DNA of 64,000 nucleotides, taken from positions 62,001-126,000 of the forward strand of contig CAKPXF010000002.1 in NCBI GenBank assembly GCA_934201705.1. Reading direction: 5' to 3'. Shown here one piece after another: positions 37,459 to 47,203 of this stretch. The position numbers and the translations under genes were made by a program. Position 1 is the stretch's first letter; each line of letters opens with the position of its first letter. Source of the DNA: an uncultured Bacilli bacterium. Its GTDB lineage: Bacteria > Bacillota_I > Bacilli_A > RFN20 > CAG-631. A model generated the notes under the pieces. That model was not told where the DNA came from. It saw nothing but the letters and a program-made list of their open reading frames with translations, and did not search any database.

Positions 37459-39033
37459 ATGAAAAAACCTATTTTATTAGTTGTTATGGATGGCGTTGGA
37501 TTTTCAAAAACAGGACTTGGCGATGCTGTAAGCCTTGCAAACACACCAACACTTGATTATTTATTAAAAAATTATCCTAATGTTAAATTAAAAGCTCATG
37601 GAAGTGCTGTTGGACTTCCAACTGATGATGATATGGGAAATTCAGAGGTTGGCCACAATGCTTTAGGCTGTGGACAAATATATTCACAAGGGGCTAAATT
37701 AGTTAATGAATCAATTGTTTCAAAGAAGATTTATGAATCTACTTCTTGGAAGGAAGTAGTTAATAACGTTAAAGAGCATGATTCAACATTACATTTTATT
37801 GGCTTATTATCTGATGGTAATGTTCACTCAAATATTTCTCATTTAATTGCTATGCTTAAAGAAGCAAAGGATGAAAATATTAAAAAAGTAAGAATCCATA
37901 TTTTACTTGATGGACGTGATGTTCCAGCAACTAGTGCTTTAACATATGTTGATGAACTAGAAGATGTTTTAAAATCTTTAAATGATGGCACAGTTGACTA
38001 TAAAATTGCATCAGGTGGCGGAAGAATGAAAATTACAATGGATCGTTATCAAGCTAACTGGAAAATGGTTGAAGATGGCTGGAAAACTCATGTTTTAGGT
38101 GAAGGAAGGATGTTTACTTCAGCAAGAGAAGCTATTGAAACTTATAGAAAAGAAATTGATGGCGTAATTGACCAAGATTTGCCTGCATTTGTAATTTCTT
38201 CAAATGACAAGCCTGTTGGAAAAATAGTTGATAATGATTCGGTTATCTTATTTAATTTTAGAGGCGATAGAGCTCTTGAAATAACAATGGCATTTGATCA
38301 AAAAGACTTTGATAAATTTGATAGAAAGTATTATCCAAATGTTGTTTATGCTGGTATTTTACAATATGATGGCGATTTACAATTGCCTAAGAGATTCTTA
38401 GTAAATCCACCAGAGATTCATAATACTATGACAGAAGTAATGGTTGCTAACAATATTAATGAATACGCTATTAGTGAAACTCAAAAATTTGGACATGTTA
38501 CATATTTCTGGAATGGTAATCGTTCAGAAAAGTTTTCTGAAAAATTGGAAACATATGTTGAAGTTCCAAGTGATAAGGTTTCATTTGATGAAAGACCTTG
38601 GATGAAATCAGCTGAAATTACAGATAAATTAATTGAGGCATTAAAATCTCATAAGTATCAATTCTTAAGAGTTAATTATCCAAATGGTGATATGGTAGGA
38701 CATACAGGTTCATTACCTGCAACAATTTGTGCTATGGAAGCATTAGATTTATCTCTTACTCGTTTACTTAAGGTTTGCAAAGAAGAAGGATACACTCTTT
38801 TAGTAACTGCTGATCATGGCAATGCTGATGAAATGCTAGAAAAGAACAAAAAAGGTGAAATTCAAGTAAGAACAGCTCACTCTTTAAATCCAGTTCCATT
38901 TATCATTGTTGATGATGATAATCATTATGAATTTGAGGAAGGTAATTATGGTTTAGCAAATGTTGCTCCAACAATTGTTAAAATGATGGGGCTACAAATT
39001 CCTACATGTTGGGAAAAGCCAATGATAAAATAA
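37459..39033 (+). CDS. gpmI: 2,3-bisphosphoglycerate-independent phosphoglycerate mutase
   Basis: Glycolytic enzyme interconverting 3- and 2-phosphoglycerate with two Mn ions. The phosphatase and transferase domains show VVMDGVGF, the catalytic serine in DMGNSEVGHNALG, HFIGLLSDGNVHS, LDGRDVPATSA, NFRGDRALEI, NYPNGDMVGHTG and ADHGNADEM. The length of about 524 is slightly over the usual 510. GGAGG lies before the ATG at 37459; the upstream in-frame ATG at 37423 adds residues that do not fit the family. Confidence 0.97.
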   Translation: MKKPILLVVMDGVGFSKTGLGDAVSLANTPTLDYLLKNYPNVKLKAHGSAVGLPTDDDMGNSEVGHNALGCGQIYSQGAKLVNESIVSKKIYESTSWKEVVNNVKEHDSTLHFIGLLSDGNVHSNISHLIAMLKEAKDENIKKVRIHILLDGRDVPATSALTYVDELEDVLKSLNDGTVDYKIASGGGRMKITMDRYQANWKMVEDGWKTHVLGEGRMFTSAREAIETYRKEIDGVIDQDLPAFVISSNDKPVGKIVDNDSVILFNFRGDRALEITMAFDQKDFDKFDRKYYPNVVYAGILQYDGDLQLPKRFLVNPPEIHNTMTEVMVANNINEYAISETQKFGHVTYFWNGNRSEKFSEKLETYVEVPSDKVSFDERPWMKSAEITDKLIEALKSHKYQFLRVNYPNGDMVGHTGSLPATICAMEALDLSLTRLLKVCKEEGYTLLVTADHGNADEMLEKNKKGEIQVRTAHSLNPVPFIIVDDDNHYEFEEGNYGLANVAPTIVKMMGLQIPTCWEKPMIK

Positions 39034-39051
39034 AAATATATTAATTACAAT

Positions 39052-39084
39052 AAGACACTGCTATGGTGTCTTTTAATTTTTTTT
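39052..39084 (+). terminator. Terminator after gpmI
   Basis: AAGACAC (39052-39058) and GTGTCTT (39066-39072) form a stem followed by a T-rich run. Confidence 0.8.
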
Positions 39085-39207
39085 GAGAGCATTCATTATT
39101 TTGGCTATAACTTTTTAACTTTTTTTGGAAAAACCCCCTAAATAAGCCATTAATAAACTTTTTGATTAAAAATAATTCATCATTTTGGTTATTATTATTA
39201 ATTTTTT

Positions 39208-39237
39208 TTGATTTAAATATCTATGTTTTGGTAAAAT
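39208..39237 (+). promoter_or_regulatory. Promoter of the second sugar locus
   Basis: TTGATT (39208-39213), 18 bases, TAAAAT (39232-39237), upstream of the surface-protein gene at 39281. Confidence 0.55.
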
Positions 39238-39280
39238 TAATATGTAAGAAATCGCTTTTTAAGCAAGAAAGGACAAATAT

Positions 39281-42130
39281 ATGAAAAAACTAAAATTATT
39301 ATCTGTTTTTATGTTAATAGCCTCATCAGCTATGCTTATTGCTTCAAATGCTAAAGAATTAAATGCATTAGATGGTAAGGTTGAAACTTCTACAATTGAG
39401 GCTTGGAAATTTGCAGGTGGTTGGGAAACTACAACTTCTTATACAAATGATGGGGCAATGGTTGTAATACCTGGTGCTAGTAGTAAAGGAGCAAGTGAGG
39501 CTTGGAAATATTCAACAACAATTCCAAATGATTCTATGATGTCTCCTTCATTCTCTTTAAAGAATAACGAAAAAATAGCTATTGAAATATCTGCTAAGTT
39601 ATTTGATAATGATGGAAATACAATATCTAAATCTCAAAATTCTGATGCTTTAGATATTTATGTTTATAGTAAAGTAGGGGACGCTCAACTTGGAATGTTA
39701 AGAATTTGGACATCTTCAGGTGGTGCAACTAATGGCGACCATAGCTTTAATTTATATGGTAATAACTGGGATAATTATTCAAGTGGCTCTTGGATTAAAG
39801 GAAGAGCAACAGCTGATTCATCATTTATTATTCAATTTGATAAAGATAATTTCTTTTCATCATATGTTGGTGGACAAGATGGATTAGTATGCCTTGATAA
39901 TAGAAATCAAGCTTTACTTAATCACATAAACAATAACGTAAAAAATGCCGATGAAATTTATTTTAAAATTTGTGGTGAAAATGGCTTTACAAATGATACT
40001 GAAATTACAGTTAAATCAATAAACTCGCAATCACTTGCTAACAGTGATGGATGCTTTACAGATACTATAGCTCCAAAATTTAATAATGAAGCAGTAAGTA
40101 GTACATTAAATATTAATGAAGAATACACAATTCCTACAACAGCTTTTGATTTATTATCTAATGTAACATATAGTGTTACTTATAATGGAAATGAAATTGA
40201 AGGAAAAACATTTACTCCAACTAAAGCTGGAAATAATGTGGTAACTTTAAACGCTAAGGATTCTGCTAACAATGTTGCAAGTAAGGATTTAGAATTTGAA
40301 GTAGTAAGTGATATCAAAGCTCCAGAAATTACTGCAACACCATCAATTAACAATCAAACTATTAATTATTTTACTAATTTAGTATTCGATAATGTAACAT
40401 ATGTTGATGAAACAAATGCTGCTACAAGCGTTTTAAAAATTTATAAAAATAATGAAGAATTTGCAACTTTGAATAAAAATGAAGAAAATAAGTTTACTTA
40501 CTTTGTTGGTAGTGAATTTGAAGGCGGAGAATATGAATTTGTTTATGAAGTTACAAATTCAGCAGGCACAACTACATCTAATAAGATAAAGGCTACATTT
40601 ACTTTAGAAGCCTTAAATGTTCCTTCATTTGTAACTCCAAGTGCAACTAATATGATAGCTGATTACGTAGATGAAGGTATTAGACTACGCAGTAGTGTTA
40701 ATTTTAAGGAATTTGGTTTTGGCGAATTTGATGTAGAAGAGGGAATCGATGTTAAATTTATTGTTAATCAATTAACAAAGAATAATCAAACAAATGAAAC
40801 TAATTATGTTAATTTAATTTTTACAAATAAGGATGATAGTAATTATAAGGTAATGTATCGTGTATGGGTAGGACATGATGGTGCTGATAGACCAACAAAT
40901 GTCTATATTTCATATGATGGTGAAAATTATAAAGATATTACTGATACTGGTTGGATTTCACGTAACGTTGATGGTGTTGCTGGTAAGTATCACATGTTAT
41001 TTAATCTTGAAGAAACTTTCCAAGGTGAAAGAAATAGTGGTGTTCAAAGAGTTGACAATGCTTATGATGAATTAGTAAAATTCTTTGAAGCAGCTCCTTC
41101 TACAATTTATAATATTGCTTTAGAAGAATCATTCTTAAATGCTGGAGAAGTAAGCAATTTTGAAATGATTTTAACTGAATTAAATGGTCAAAGCTTTGCT
41201 TCTCCAATTACTTGGAATGATACATATTTAAAGGTAAAAACAGCCATTCCTGAAAAAATTGCTCTTAATGAAACTTTAAATATAAAAGCATATGCTAAAG
41301 ATATAAATGGAGCTTCAATAATTCGTCTTGATGTAACTACACCAAATAACCAAACTTCATCAGTTGACTTTGAAAATGGTTTAGTAAGCTATACATTTGC
41401 AGAACTTGGAAATTATAAACTAAAGGTTGTTGCAACTGGCACTACTAGCAAAGAAGTAGTAGAAGAATTTAATGTTGTATGTAAAAGTTCAATTGCTGAT
41501 TTAACAATTGAATTAAAGGAGTCATATAAAGAAACTTATTCTTTACAAGACGAAATTACAATTATTGAAGCAACTTATAGCGATAATGTAGTAAGTAAAG
41601 AAATTATTATTAAAACTCCTTCAAATGAAGAAGTGAATGTTAATGCTTTAGATAAATATAAATTTACAAAGCCTGGAATATATACAATTACTTATATTGC
41701 TAAAGATGATGCAAAGCCTGTAAATAATGAAACAAGTAAAACAATTACAATTAATGTTCCAGATACTCAAAAACCAGTAGTTGAAGTGGATGTTAATGAT
41801 ACATATGCTATTAATAGCAAGGTAACATTGAATGTTAAAGTAACTGATGATAGCGATTATGATGTTACTGTAACATTAACTAAACCTGATAATAATAGTG
41901 TTAAATTAACAGGTTCAAATAATAACTACGAATTTGAAGCAAATGCAACTGGAAAATATGTTGTTAAGGTTGTTGTTGAAGATATTTATGGAAATAAAGA
42001 AACAACAACAAAGGAAATAACAGTTAATGAAGAAAGTAAAAAAGGTTGTAAGGGTGAAATAGCAACTACTATGTCTTTAATCGCCACTTTAGGAGCACTA
42101 ATTATTTTAAAAAAATCAAAAAAACAATAA
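39281..42130 (+). CDS. Large Ig-like surface protein with Cys-containing C-terminal sorting region
   Basis: 949 residues with a cleavable signal peptide (about 1-28). The mature part begins with a carbohydrate-binding-like beta-sandwich (about 30-260, WKFAGGWETTTSYTND...), repeats Ig/cadherin-like domains (FNNEAVSSTLNINEEYTIPTTAFDLL; DTQKPVVEVDVNDTYAIN), and contains a second sandwich (about 450-650). It ends in KKGCKGEIATT, a hydrophobic helix (MSLIATLGALIIL), and KKSKKQ: a tripartite sorting region without LPxTG. It probably displays glycan-binding domains for the enzymes encoded next; there is 9 bases before the following gene. Confidence 0.7.
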   Translation: MKKLKLLSVFMLIASSAMLIASNAKELNALDGKVETSTIEAWKFAGGWETTTSYTNDGAMVVIPGASSKGASEAWKYSTTIPNDSMMSPSFSLKNNEKIAIEISAKLFDNDGNTISKSQNSDALDIYVYSKVGDAQLGMLRIWTSSGGATNGDHSFNLYGNNWDNYSSGSWIKGRATADSSFIIQFDKDNFFSSYVGGQDGLVCLDNRNQALLNHINNNVKNADEIYFKICGENGFTNDTEITVKSINSQSLANSDGCFTDTIAPKFNNEAVSSTLNINEEYTIPTTAFDLLSNVTYSVTYNGNEIEGKTFTPTKAGNNVVTLNAKDSANNVASKDLEFEVVSDIKAPEITATPSINNQTINYFTNLVFDNVTYVDETNAATSVLKIYKNNEEFATLNKNEENKFTYFVGSEFEGGEYEFVYEVTNSAGTTTSNKIKATFTLEALNVPSFVTPSATNMIADYVDEGIRLRSSVNFKEFGFGEFDVEEGIDVKFIVNQLTKNNQTNETNYVNLIFTNKDDSNYKVMYRVWVGHDGADRPTNVYISYDGENYKDITDTGWISRNVDGVAGKYHMLFNLEETFQGERNSGVQRVDNAYDELVKFFEAAPSTIYNIALEESFLNAGEVSNFEMILTELNGQSFASPITWNDTYLKVKTAIPEKIALNETLNIKAYAKDINGASIIRLDVTTPNNQTSSVDFENGLVSYTFAELGNYKLKVVATGTTSKEVVEEFNVVCKSSIADLTIELKESYKETYSLQDEITIIEATYSDNVVSKEIIIKTPSNEEVNVNALDKYKFTKPGIYTITYIAKDDAKPVNNETSKTITINVPDTQKPVVEVDVNDTYAINSKVTLNVKVTDDSDYDVTVTLTKPDNNSVKLTGSNNNYEFEANATGKYVVKVVVEDIYGNKETTTKEITVNEESKKGCKGEIATTMSLIATLGALIILKKSKKQ

Positions 42131-42139
42131 TGGGGTGAA

Positions 42140-43861
42140 ATGATGTTAAGATCCAAAAAAAAATCATTATTATTAATGGTTATACTTATGAGTGCCTGTA
42201 CTAATACTAATAATAGTGAAAGTGAAATAAACAATAGCTCAAGTGAAGAAAGCTCTTCTTCTTTCATAGATAGTGATAAACAAAATCCTATCTATGATGG
42301 AAGTGATGTTTTAGTTTCTAAAATTGTAACTAATGATTATGGCTCACATATTCAAGTAAATAATGAAGATTTTCTCTATATTGGCAGTCAAATAAGAGTA
42401 GATGCTTTTATGAATTGTGATAAATTTAGCTATGATCAAATAGAAATGCTATTTCAAGAAGCTAAAAAATTAAATGTAAATTGTGTCCAAATTCCAATTG
42501 AATGGTCTAAAATGGAGCTTGATGAGGACAAATTTGATTATACATATTTACATACAATGATGTCATTTGCTAATAAATATGATTTAAAAATTGAATTTTT
42601 ATGGTTTGGTACTAATATGTGTGGAGATACTCATTCATTTACTGTTCCAAATTACATTTTAAAGGATGGTAAGACTTATCCAAAGTTTGATGCTTTAAGA
42701 ACTGGCGAGTATTGGAATTATTATGGCATTATGTGGTTTTTAGATTTTGATAATGAAAACTTGATTAAAAGGGAAACAAATGCAGTTAGCAAAATGATGG
42801 ATTATATTTATGAATATGATTCAACTCATGGAGCTAAAAAGCCTGTAATTGGTATTCAAGTTTTAAATGAACCAGATATTTTTGTAAGATGGCGTAGTGT
42901 TGATAAAAATGTATTATCAAGAGTAACTAATGAAAGAATTAGTGAAGAGGAAGGATATAATAAAATTTGCAATTCCTTAAATGCTATTGGAAAAACTATA
43001 AAAAGTAGCAAATATAAAGTATATACAAGAGTTAATTTTGCTACCTCAACAGCTAGTGATTCATTACATTTAGGAAATGGTATTTATAATGGAAATGAAG
43101 TAAAGGATGCTCCATATTTTGTTAAAAAAATACAAGAACTAGAGGGCATTGATATCGTTGGTGATGATGCTTATACTTCAAGTGTTAAAAACATTAAGGG
43201 TATATCAAGCATGTTTGCTACAAAAATGAATAGTAACTTTAGTCATATTGCTGAAAATGATGGTAATTATGCTAATACTGCTTCATTAATACTTGCTTCC
43301 ATTTCTCAACATGGTGGTTATTCAATTTATGATTTAATAACTTCTCCTTTTTTCGCAAGTAATAATTCAGCTAATATTGATCAAGGTATTATGCAATTTA
43401 CTGATAATACATATACTAGCTTTAAATATAAAAATCATTATGAAGAAACATCTTCAATTATTAAAGGCTTAAAGGAGGTTTATCATCTAGTTTACAACGT
43501 AAATAATACTAATTTTGCTTGCTTTAATATTAAAAATGATTATGCAAGTAAGGAGGCTAGTCAAGTAATTAATACTGAAAATGTAGCAATTAATTTTAAT
43601 ACAAAAACAGGTGCTATTGGCTTTGCACTTGATAGTGGTACGCATTTAGATGTTTACTTTACAAATGATGTAACAATAAGCTTAGAAAATGCAAATATTA
43701 AAGGCATTGCTAGTGGATCATATACTAACAAAGAATTTATTAAAATTGAAGATATTTCAATCTCTAATGCTATTTCTTTAAAGAAAAACACATTATATCG
43801 CATTGATTTTGAATCATTAGGTAAGCTTACATCAACAACTTGGGATAATATAGGAGGATAA
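42140..43861 (+). CDS. Clan GH-A glycosidase-like lipoprotein, paralogue 1
   Basis: 573-residue lipoprotein (lipobox MSAC, Cys20). A TIM barrel like GH35/GH42-related beta-galactosidases: VNCVQIPIEWSKMELDEDKFDY, EFLWFGTNMCGDTHSFTVP, GIQVLNEPDIFVRWR with predicted acid/base Glu244, and HIAENDGNY with predicted nucleophile Glu372, then a small beta domain at the end. Both glutamates are present, so it should be active outside the cell on an unknown glycan. GGGGTG precedes two consecutive ATGs (42140, 42143). First of three tandem paralogues. Confidence 0.75.
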   Translation: MMLRSKKKSLLLMVILMSACTNTNNSESEINNSSSEESSSSFIDSDKQNPIYDGSDVLVSKIVTNDYGSHIQVNNEDFLYIGSQIRVDAFMNCDKFSYDQIEMLFQEAKKLNVNCVQIPIEWSKMELDEDKFDYTYLHTMMSFANKYDLKIEFLWFGTNMCGDTHSFTVPNYILKDGKTYPKFDALRTGEYWNYYGIMWFLDFDNENLIKRETNAVSKMMDYIYEYDSTHGAKKPVIGIQVLNEPDIFVRWRSVDKNVLSRVTNERISEEEGYNKICNSLNAIGKTIKSSKYKVYTRVNFATSTASDSLHLGNGIYNGNEVKDAPYFVKKIQELEGIDIVGDDAYTSSVKNIKGISSMFATKMNSNFSHIAENDGNYANTASLILASISQHGGYSIYDLITSPFFASNNSANIDQGIMQFTDNTYTSFKYKNHYEETSSIIKGLKEVYHLVYNVNNTNFACFNIKNDYASKEASQVINTENVAINFNTKTGAIGFALDSGTHLDVYFTNDVTISLENANIKGIASGSYTNKEFIKIEDISISNAISLKKNTLYRIDFESLGKLTSTTWDNIGG

Positions 43862-43864
43862 TTT

Positions 43865-45529
43865 ATGAAAAATAATAAAAATATTTTACTTTCATGTATT
43901 TTCTTATTAACTATTTGTGGATGTAATAAAGCAAATAATTCATCTGCTAATACAAATGATGATATGATAAATCAAACTGTTTATGATGAGCCTTATAAGC
44001 AAGTAACAAATGATGGTAGTAAAACAACTATCACTAATAGAAATAATGTTCCGCAAATAATTTTATCATCATTATTAAGAACAGATTTATTAAAAAATGC
44101 TGATTTTTTAACTCCAAAAGATATGGAGGATTACTTTGCAATTGCTAAAGAAACCTCAATGAATACAATTGAATTATCAATAATGTGGAGTGAAATAGAG
44201 CCAACATACAATAACTACGATTTTTCATCAATTAAGTATTATTTAGACTATGCTAAAAAGTATGATTTAAAGGTTAATATTGAATGGTATGGAAGTTTTG
44301 TTGATGGCGAAACTCATAGTGCTAATATTCCTAACTATGTAAATGAAGATATGCAAACATACCCTCTTATTATGGATATGTTTGACTATGCTAACTTTGG
44401 ACGTTTAAAAATAATGGATTATACAAATGAAAAATTACTAAATAGAGAAAGTAAGGCTTTGTATGAATTAATGAATTATGTTTATACATGGAATAACGAA
44501 AATGATTTATATGATCCTGTTATTATGGTACAAATTGGCCAAGGTGTTGATAGATTTCAACGTTGGCGTGTTGATGCTTATAAAATTCTTGATGAAAATG
44601 GTTCATTAATGACGCAAGATAAAGCTTGGAGTATTGCTAATACTTATTTAAATGCTATTGCTAAGGGCGTTAAATATTCAAAATATAAAGCATTAACAAG
44701 AGTTGAATTTTGTGAACAAAATGCAGTTGTTAATTATGTTAGAAATATCAAGAATTTAGAGTATATTGATATTGTTTCACCAACATATTTACATGAGATA
44801 TCATTAACTAAGAATGGTATTAAATCATTTACTGATGAATATGAAAATATGTTCATTATGAATGCTGAAAATTGGGCTAATGATATTAATTTTAAACAAA
44901 CGCTTGCAACATTTGGAATGGGTGGCAGTGGCTATGTTTCATACCAACTTTCATGCCCTAATTACTATCCTGAATCACCAAATGGAGCTTTATATTCACG
45001 TTATGATTGTACTAAAACAACATTGACTGAAAAGTTTAAAGAAAAGAATACTAGAGCTAGTGATAGCAAAATGATTAATGAAGCTTTAAGTAAGGCTTAT
45101 GTGGCTATTGCTAATAGTAAGCGTCAAACATTTGCAACATTTGGTTTAAATAATCTAATAAATAGTAAAGAAAATGATGAAAGAATTCAAAAGATTTATT
45201 TAAATAATGGTTTATTACTTTCATATTCAAATCCTATTGACTCTTTAGGCTATGCTGTTTTTGATAATAATTATTTATATGCTTTTTCAAGTAAAAATGC
45301 AACACTTGATATTACTAATTGCACAATTACAATTGGTCAAAAAGGGTACTTTGATAAAAATGGAGAATGGATTAATGAAGGAAATATTTCACTTATAAAC
45401 AATAGTAAGCTTGAAATGAAGGCAAATGATGTTTATCGTGTTAGAATTGCTAATATAAATGAATTACCATCTTCAACTACTTTAAAGGATGATGGTTATT
45501 TATCTACACTTGATAGTATAAGAGGGTAA
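43865..45529 (+). CDS. Clan GH-A glycosidase-like lipoprotein, paralogue 2, lacking the acid/base residue
   Basis: 554-residue lipoprotein (lipobox ICGC, Cys20), with the same fold and order of motifs as its neighbours: NTIELSIMWSEIEPTYNNYDF, NIEWYGSFVDGETHSANIP, FQRWRVD. Where the paralogues have NE (acid/base) this protein reads IGQGVD, with Gln226 at the expected position, while the predicted nucleophile Glu335 in MNAENWAND is kept. It may be a binding-only pseudo-enzyme or use another residue. The reading frame is intact, so it is not a decayed gene. GGAGG precedes the ATG, 3 bases after the previous stop. Confidence 0.72.
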   Translation: MKNNKNILLSCIFLLTICGCNKANNSSANTNDDMINQTVYDEPYKQVTNDGSKTTITNRNNVPQIILSSLLRTDLLKNADFLTPKDMEDYFAIAKETSMNTIELSIMWSEIEPTYNNYDFSSIKYYLDYAKKYDLKVNIEWYGSFVDGETHSANIPNYVNEDMQTYPLIMDMFDYANFGRLKIMDYTNEKLLNRESKALYELMNYVYTWNNENDLYDPVIMVQIGQGVDRFQRWRVDAYKILDENGSLMTQDKAWSIANTYLNAIAKGVKYSKYKALTRVEFCEQNAVVNYVRNIKNLEYIDIVSPTYLHEISLTKNGIKSFTDEYENMFIMNAENWANDINFKQTLATFGMGGSGYVSYQLSCPNYYPESPNGALYSRYDCTKTTLTEKFKEKNTRASDSKMINEALSKAYVAIANSKRQTFATFGLNNLINSKENDERIQKIYLNNGLLLSYSNPIDSLGYAVFDNNYLYAFSSKNATLDITNCTITIGQKGYFDKNGEWINEGNISLINNSKLEMKANDVYRVRIANINELPSSTTLKDDGYLSTLDSIRG

Positions 45530-45530
45530 T

Positions 45531-47189
45531 ATGAAGCTTACTAAAAATTTAACTTTATTTGGAGTTTTAATGATGGCTAGCTCATGTAATAGTAATGAAA
45601 TAATAAATTCAAGTTCGTTAATAGATGAATCGAGTAGTGAAGAAAATATAGATTTAAACACATATGTTTCTAGTATTGAAAGATTAAATGATAACAAAAC
45701 TTATTTAAAGGTAGATGGAAAGCCTTATGCAATTAGAGGAGGGCAAATTAGAATCGATGGTCTTTTAAATAGAGCAGAGGATGATGTTAATGTAATCCCA
45801 CCTTTAACTGATAATGAAATAGAACAGTACTTTAAAAAGGCCAAAGAGTGTCATTTAAATACAGTAGAACTTCCACTTGAATGGAGCTATATAGAAAAAG
45901 AAAAGGATAAGTATGATTTTACTTTAGTGGAAAAGCTATTAAATTTTACTAATAAGTATGATTTAAAATGTGAGTTTTTATGGTTTAGTAGTAATATGTG
46001 TGGTGATACACATGGCTATACGATACCTTCTTATATAAAAAATGATACAAAAACATATCCTCGCCTTGAAGCTTTAAATTTATATACATCTAAAATGTAT
46101 GGCGAGTTGTTCTATTTGATTTTAGATAATGAAAATTTAATGGAAAGAGAAAGACTAGTATTAAGTAAATTAATGGATTATGTTTATGATTATAATAAGA
46201 AAAATGATAATAAAAATCCTTTAATTGGTATTCAAGTTCATAATGAAGCTGATGGCTTATTAAGATGGCGTTTAGATCAAAAGAAGTTAAGCTTAAATGG
46301 AAATATCCTAACACAAACGCAAGTATGGCAAATGACCTTGAATGCACTAAATAATGCAGGGCTTGCTATTAAAAATTCTAAATACAAAATTTATACAAGG
46401 TGTAATATGACTACATCTTATGGTGTTGATGAATTTCCACAATGCCCTAATACTAATTTTTCACCTCTTGATATATTAAAACTTGACGGAATTGATATGA
46501 TAGGAGATGATCCTTATAGTAGTAATCCTCATGTAATTAACGAAACAATAAAGAGTTATAATACTTTAAATAATTACCCTCACATTAGCGAAAATATGGG
46601 TGATTATAGTAGTGGACCATCTTTATTCTTAAGTGCCTTTCAAGCAGGAGGCAGCTATATGTTTTATGATTTAGCGACTCCAAAATATTTTATATATTTA
46701 AATGGTAATAGTTCTTATCAAATGGATCAAGGCTTAATAAATAGTGATTTTTCCTATAAGAAACATAGTTATGAAACAATAAGTATTATAAAAGGTATTG
46801 AAAGTATGGAAAGTGTTATACCATTAATTAATAGTAGTTCATTTGCTGCTTTTAATATAAATAGTGAAACGATAAAAGATGAACTAACCCAAACTATAAA
46901 TACAGATAATTTAAGCCTTACGTATAATACAAGTGATGGTGGTGTAGCATTTGCTATTGAATATGACGAGTATGTTTATATCTATGCAACAAAGCCTTGC
47001 ACATTTAAAATAAATAATGCATCATTTATTTATAAGGCTGAAATTGGAAGCTTTATAAATGATATATATAAAGTAGATGAAGAAAGAATTATTAATCCTT
47101 TAATTAGAATTGAACAAGAAAAATTATATAGAATTAAAATTAGAAGTATAAATGAAAAGGTTACTTCAACAACAAACTTATTTGTATAA
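45531..47189 (+). CDS. Clan GH-A glycosidase-like lipoprotein, paralogue 3
   Basis: 552-residue lipoprotein (lipobox ASSC, Cys19). It resembles paralogue 1 most: NTVELPLEWSYIEKEKDKYDF, EFLWFSSNMCGDTHGYTIP, GIQVHNEADGLLRWR with Glu239, and HISENMGDY with Glu354. Both predicted catalytic residues are present. The start lies 1 base after the stop of paralogue 2, with GAGGG inside it. Probably secreted and surface-anchored to trim a glycan for the importer at 48963-52113. Confidence 0.75.
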   Translation: MKLTKNLTLFGVLMMASSCNSNEIINSSSLIDESSSEENIDLNTYVSSIERLNDNKTYLKVDGKPYAIRGGQIRIDGLLNRAEDDVNVIPPLTDNEIEQYFKKAKECHLNTVELPLEWSYIEKEKDKYDFTLVEKLLNFTNKYDLKCEFLWFSSNMCGDTHGYTIPSYIKNDTKTYPRLEALNLYTSKMYGELFYLILDNENLMERERLVLSKLMDYVYDYNKKNDNKNPLIGIQVHNEADGLLRWRLDQKKLSLNGNILTQTQVWQMTLNALNNAGLAIKNSKYKIYTRCNMTTSYGVDEFPQCPNTNFSPLDILKLDGIDMIGDDPYSSNPHVINETIKSYNTLNNYPHISENMGDYSSGPSLFLSAFQAGGSYMFYDLATPKYFIYLNGNSSYQMDQGLINSDFSYKKHSYETISIIKGIESMESVIPLINSSSFAAFNINSETIKDELTQTINTDNLSLTYNTSDGGVAFAIEYDEYVYIYATKPCTFKINNASFIYKAEIGSFINDIYKVDEERIINPLIRIEQEKLYRIKIRSINEKVTSTTNLFV

Positions 47190-47203
47190 AAGGTGGTGAT
47201 TAT

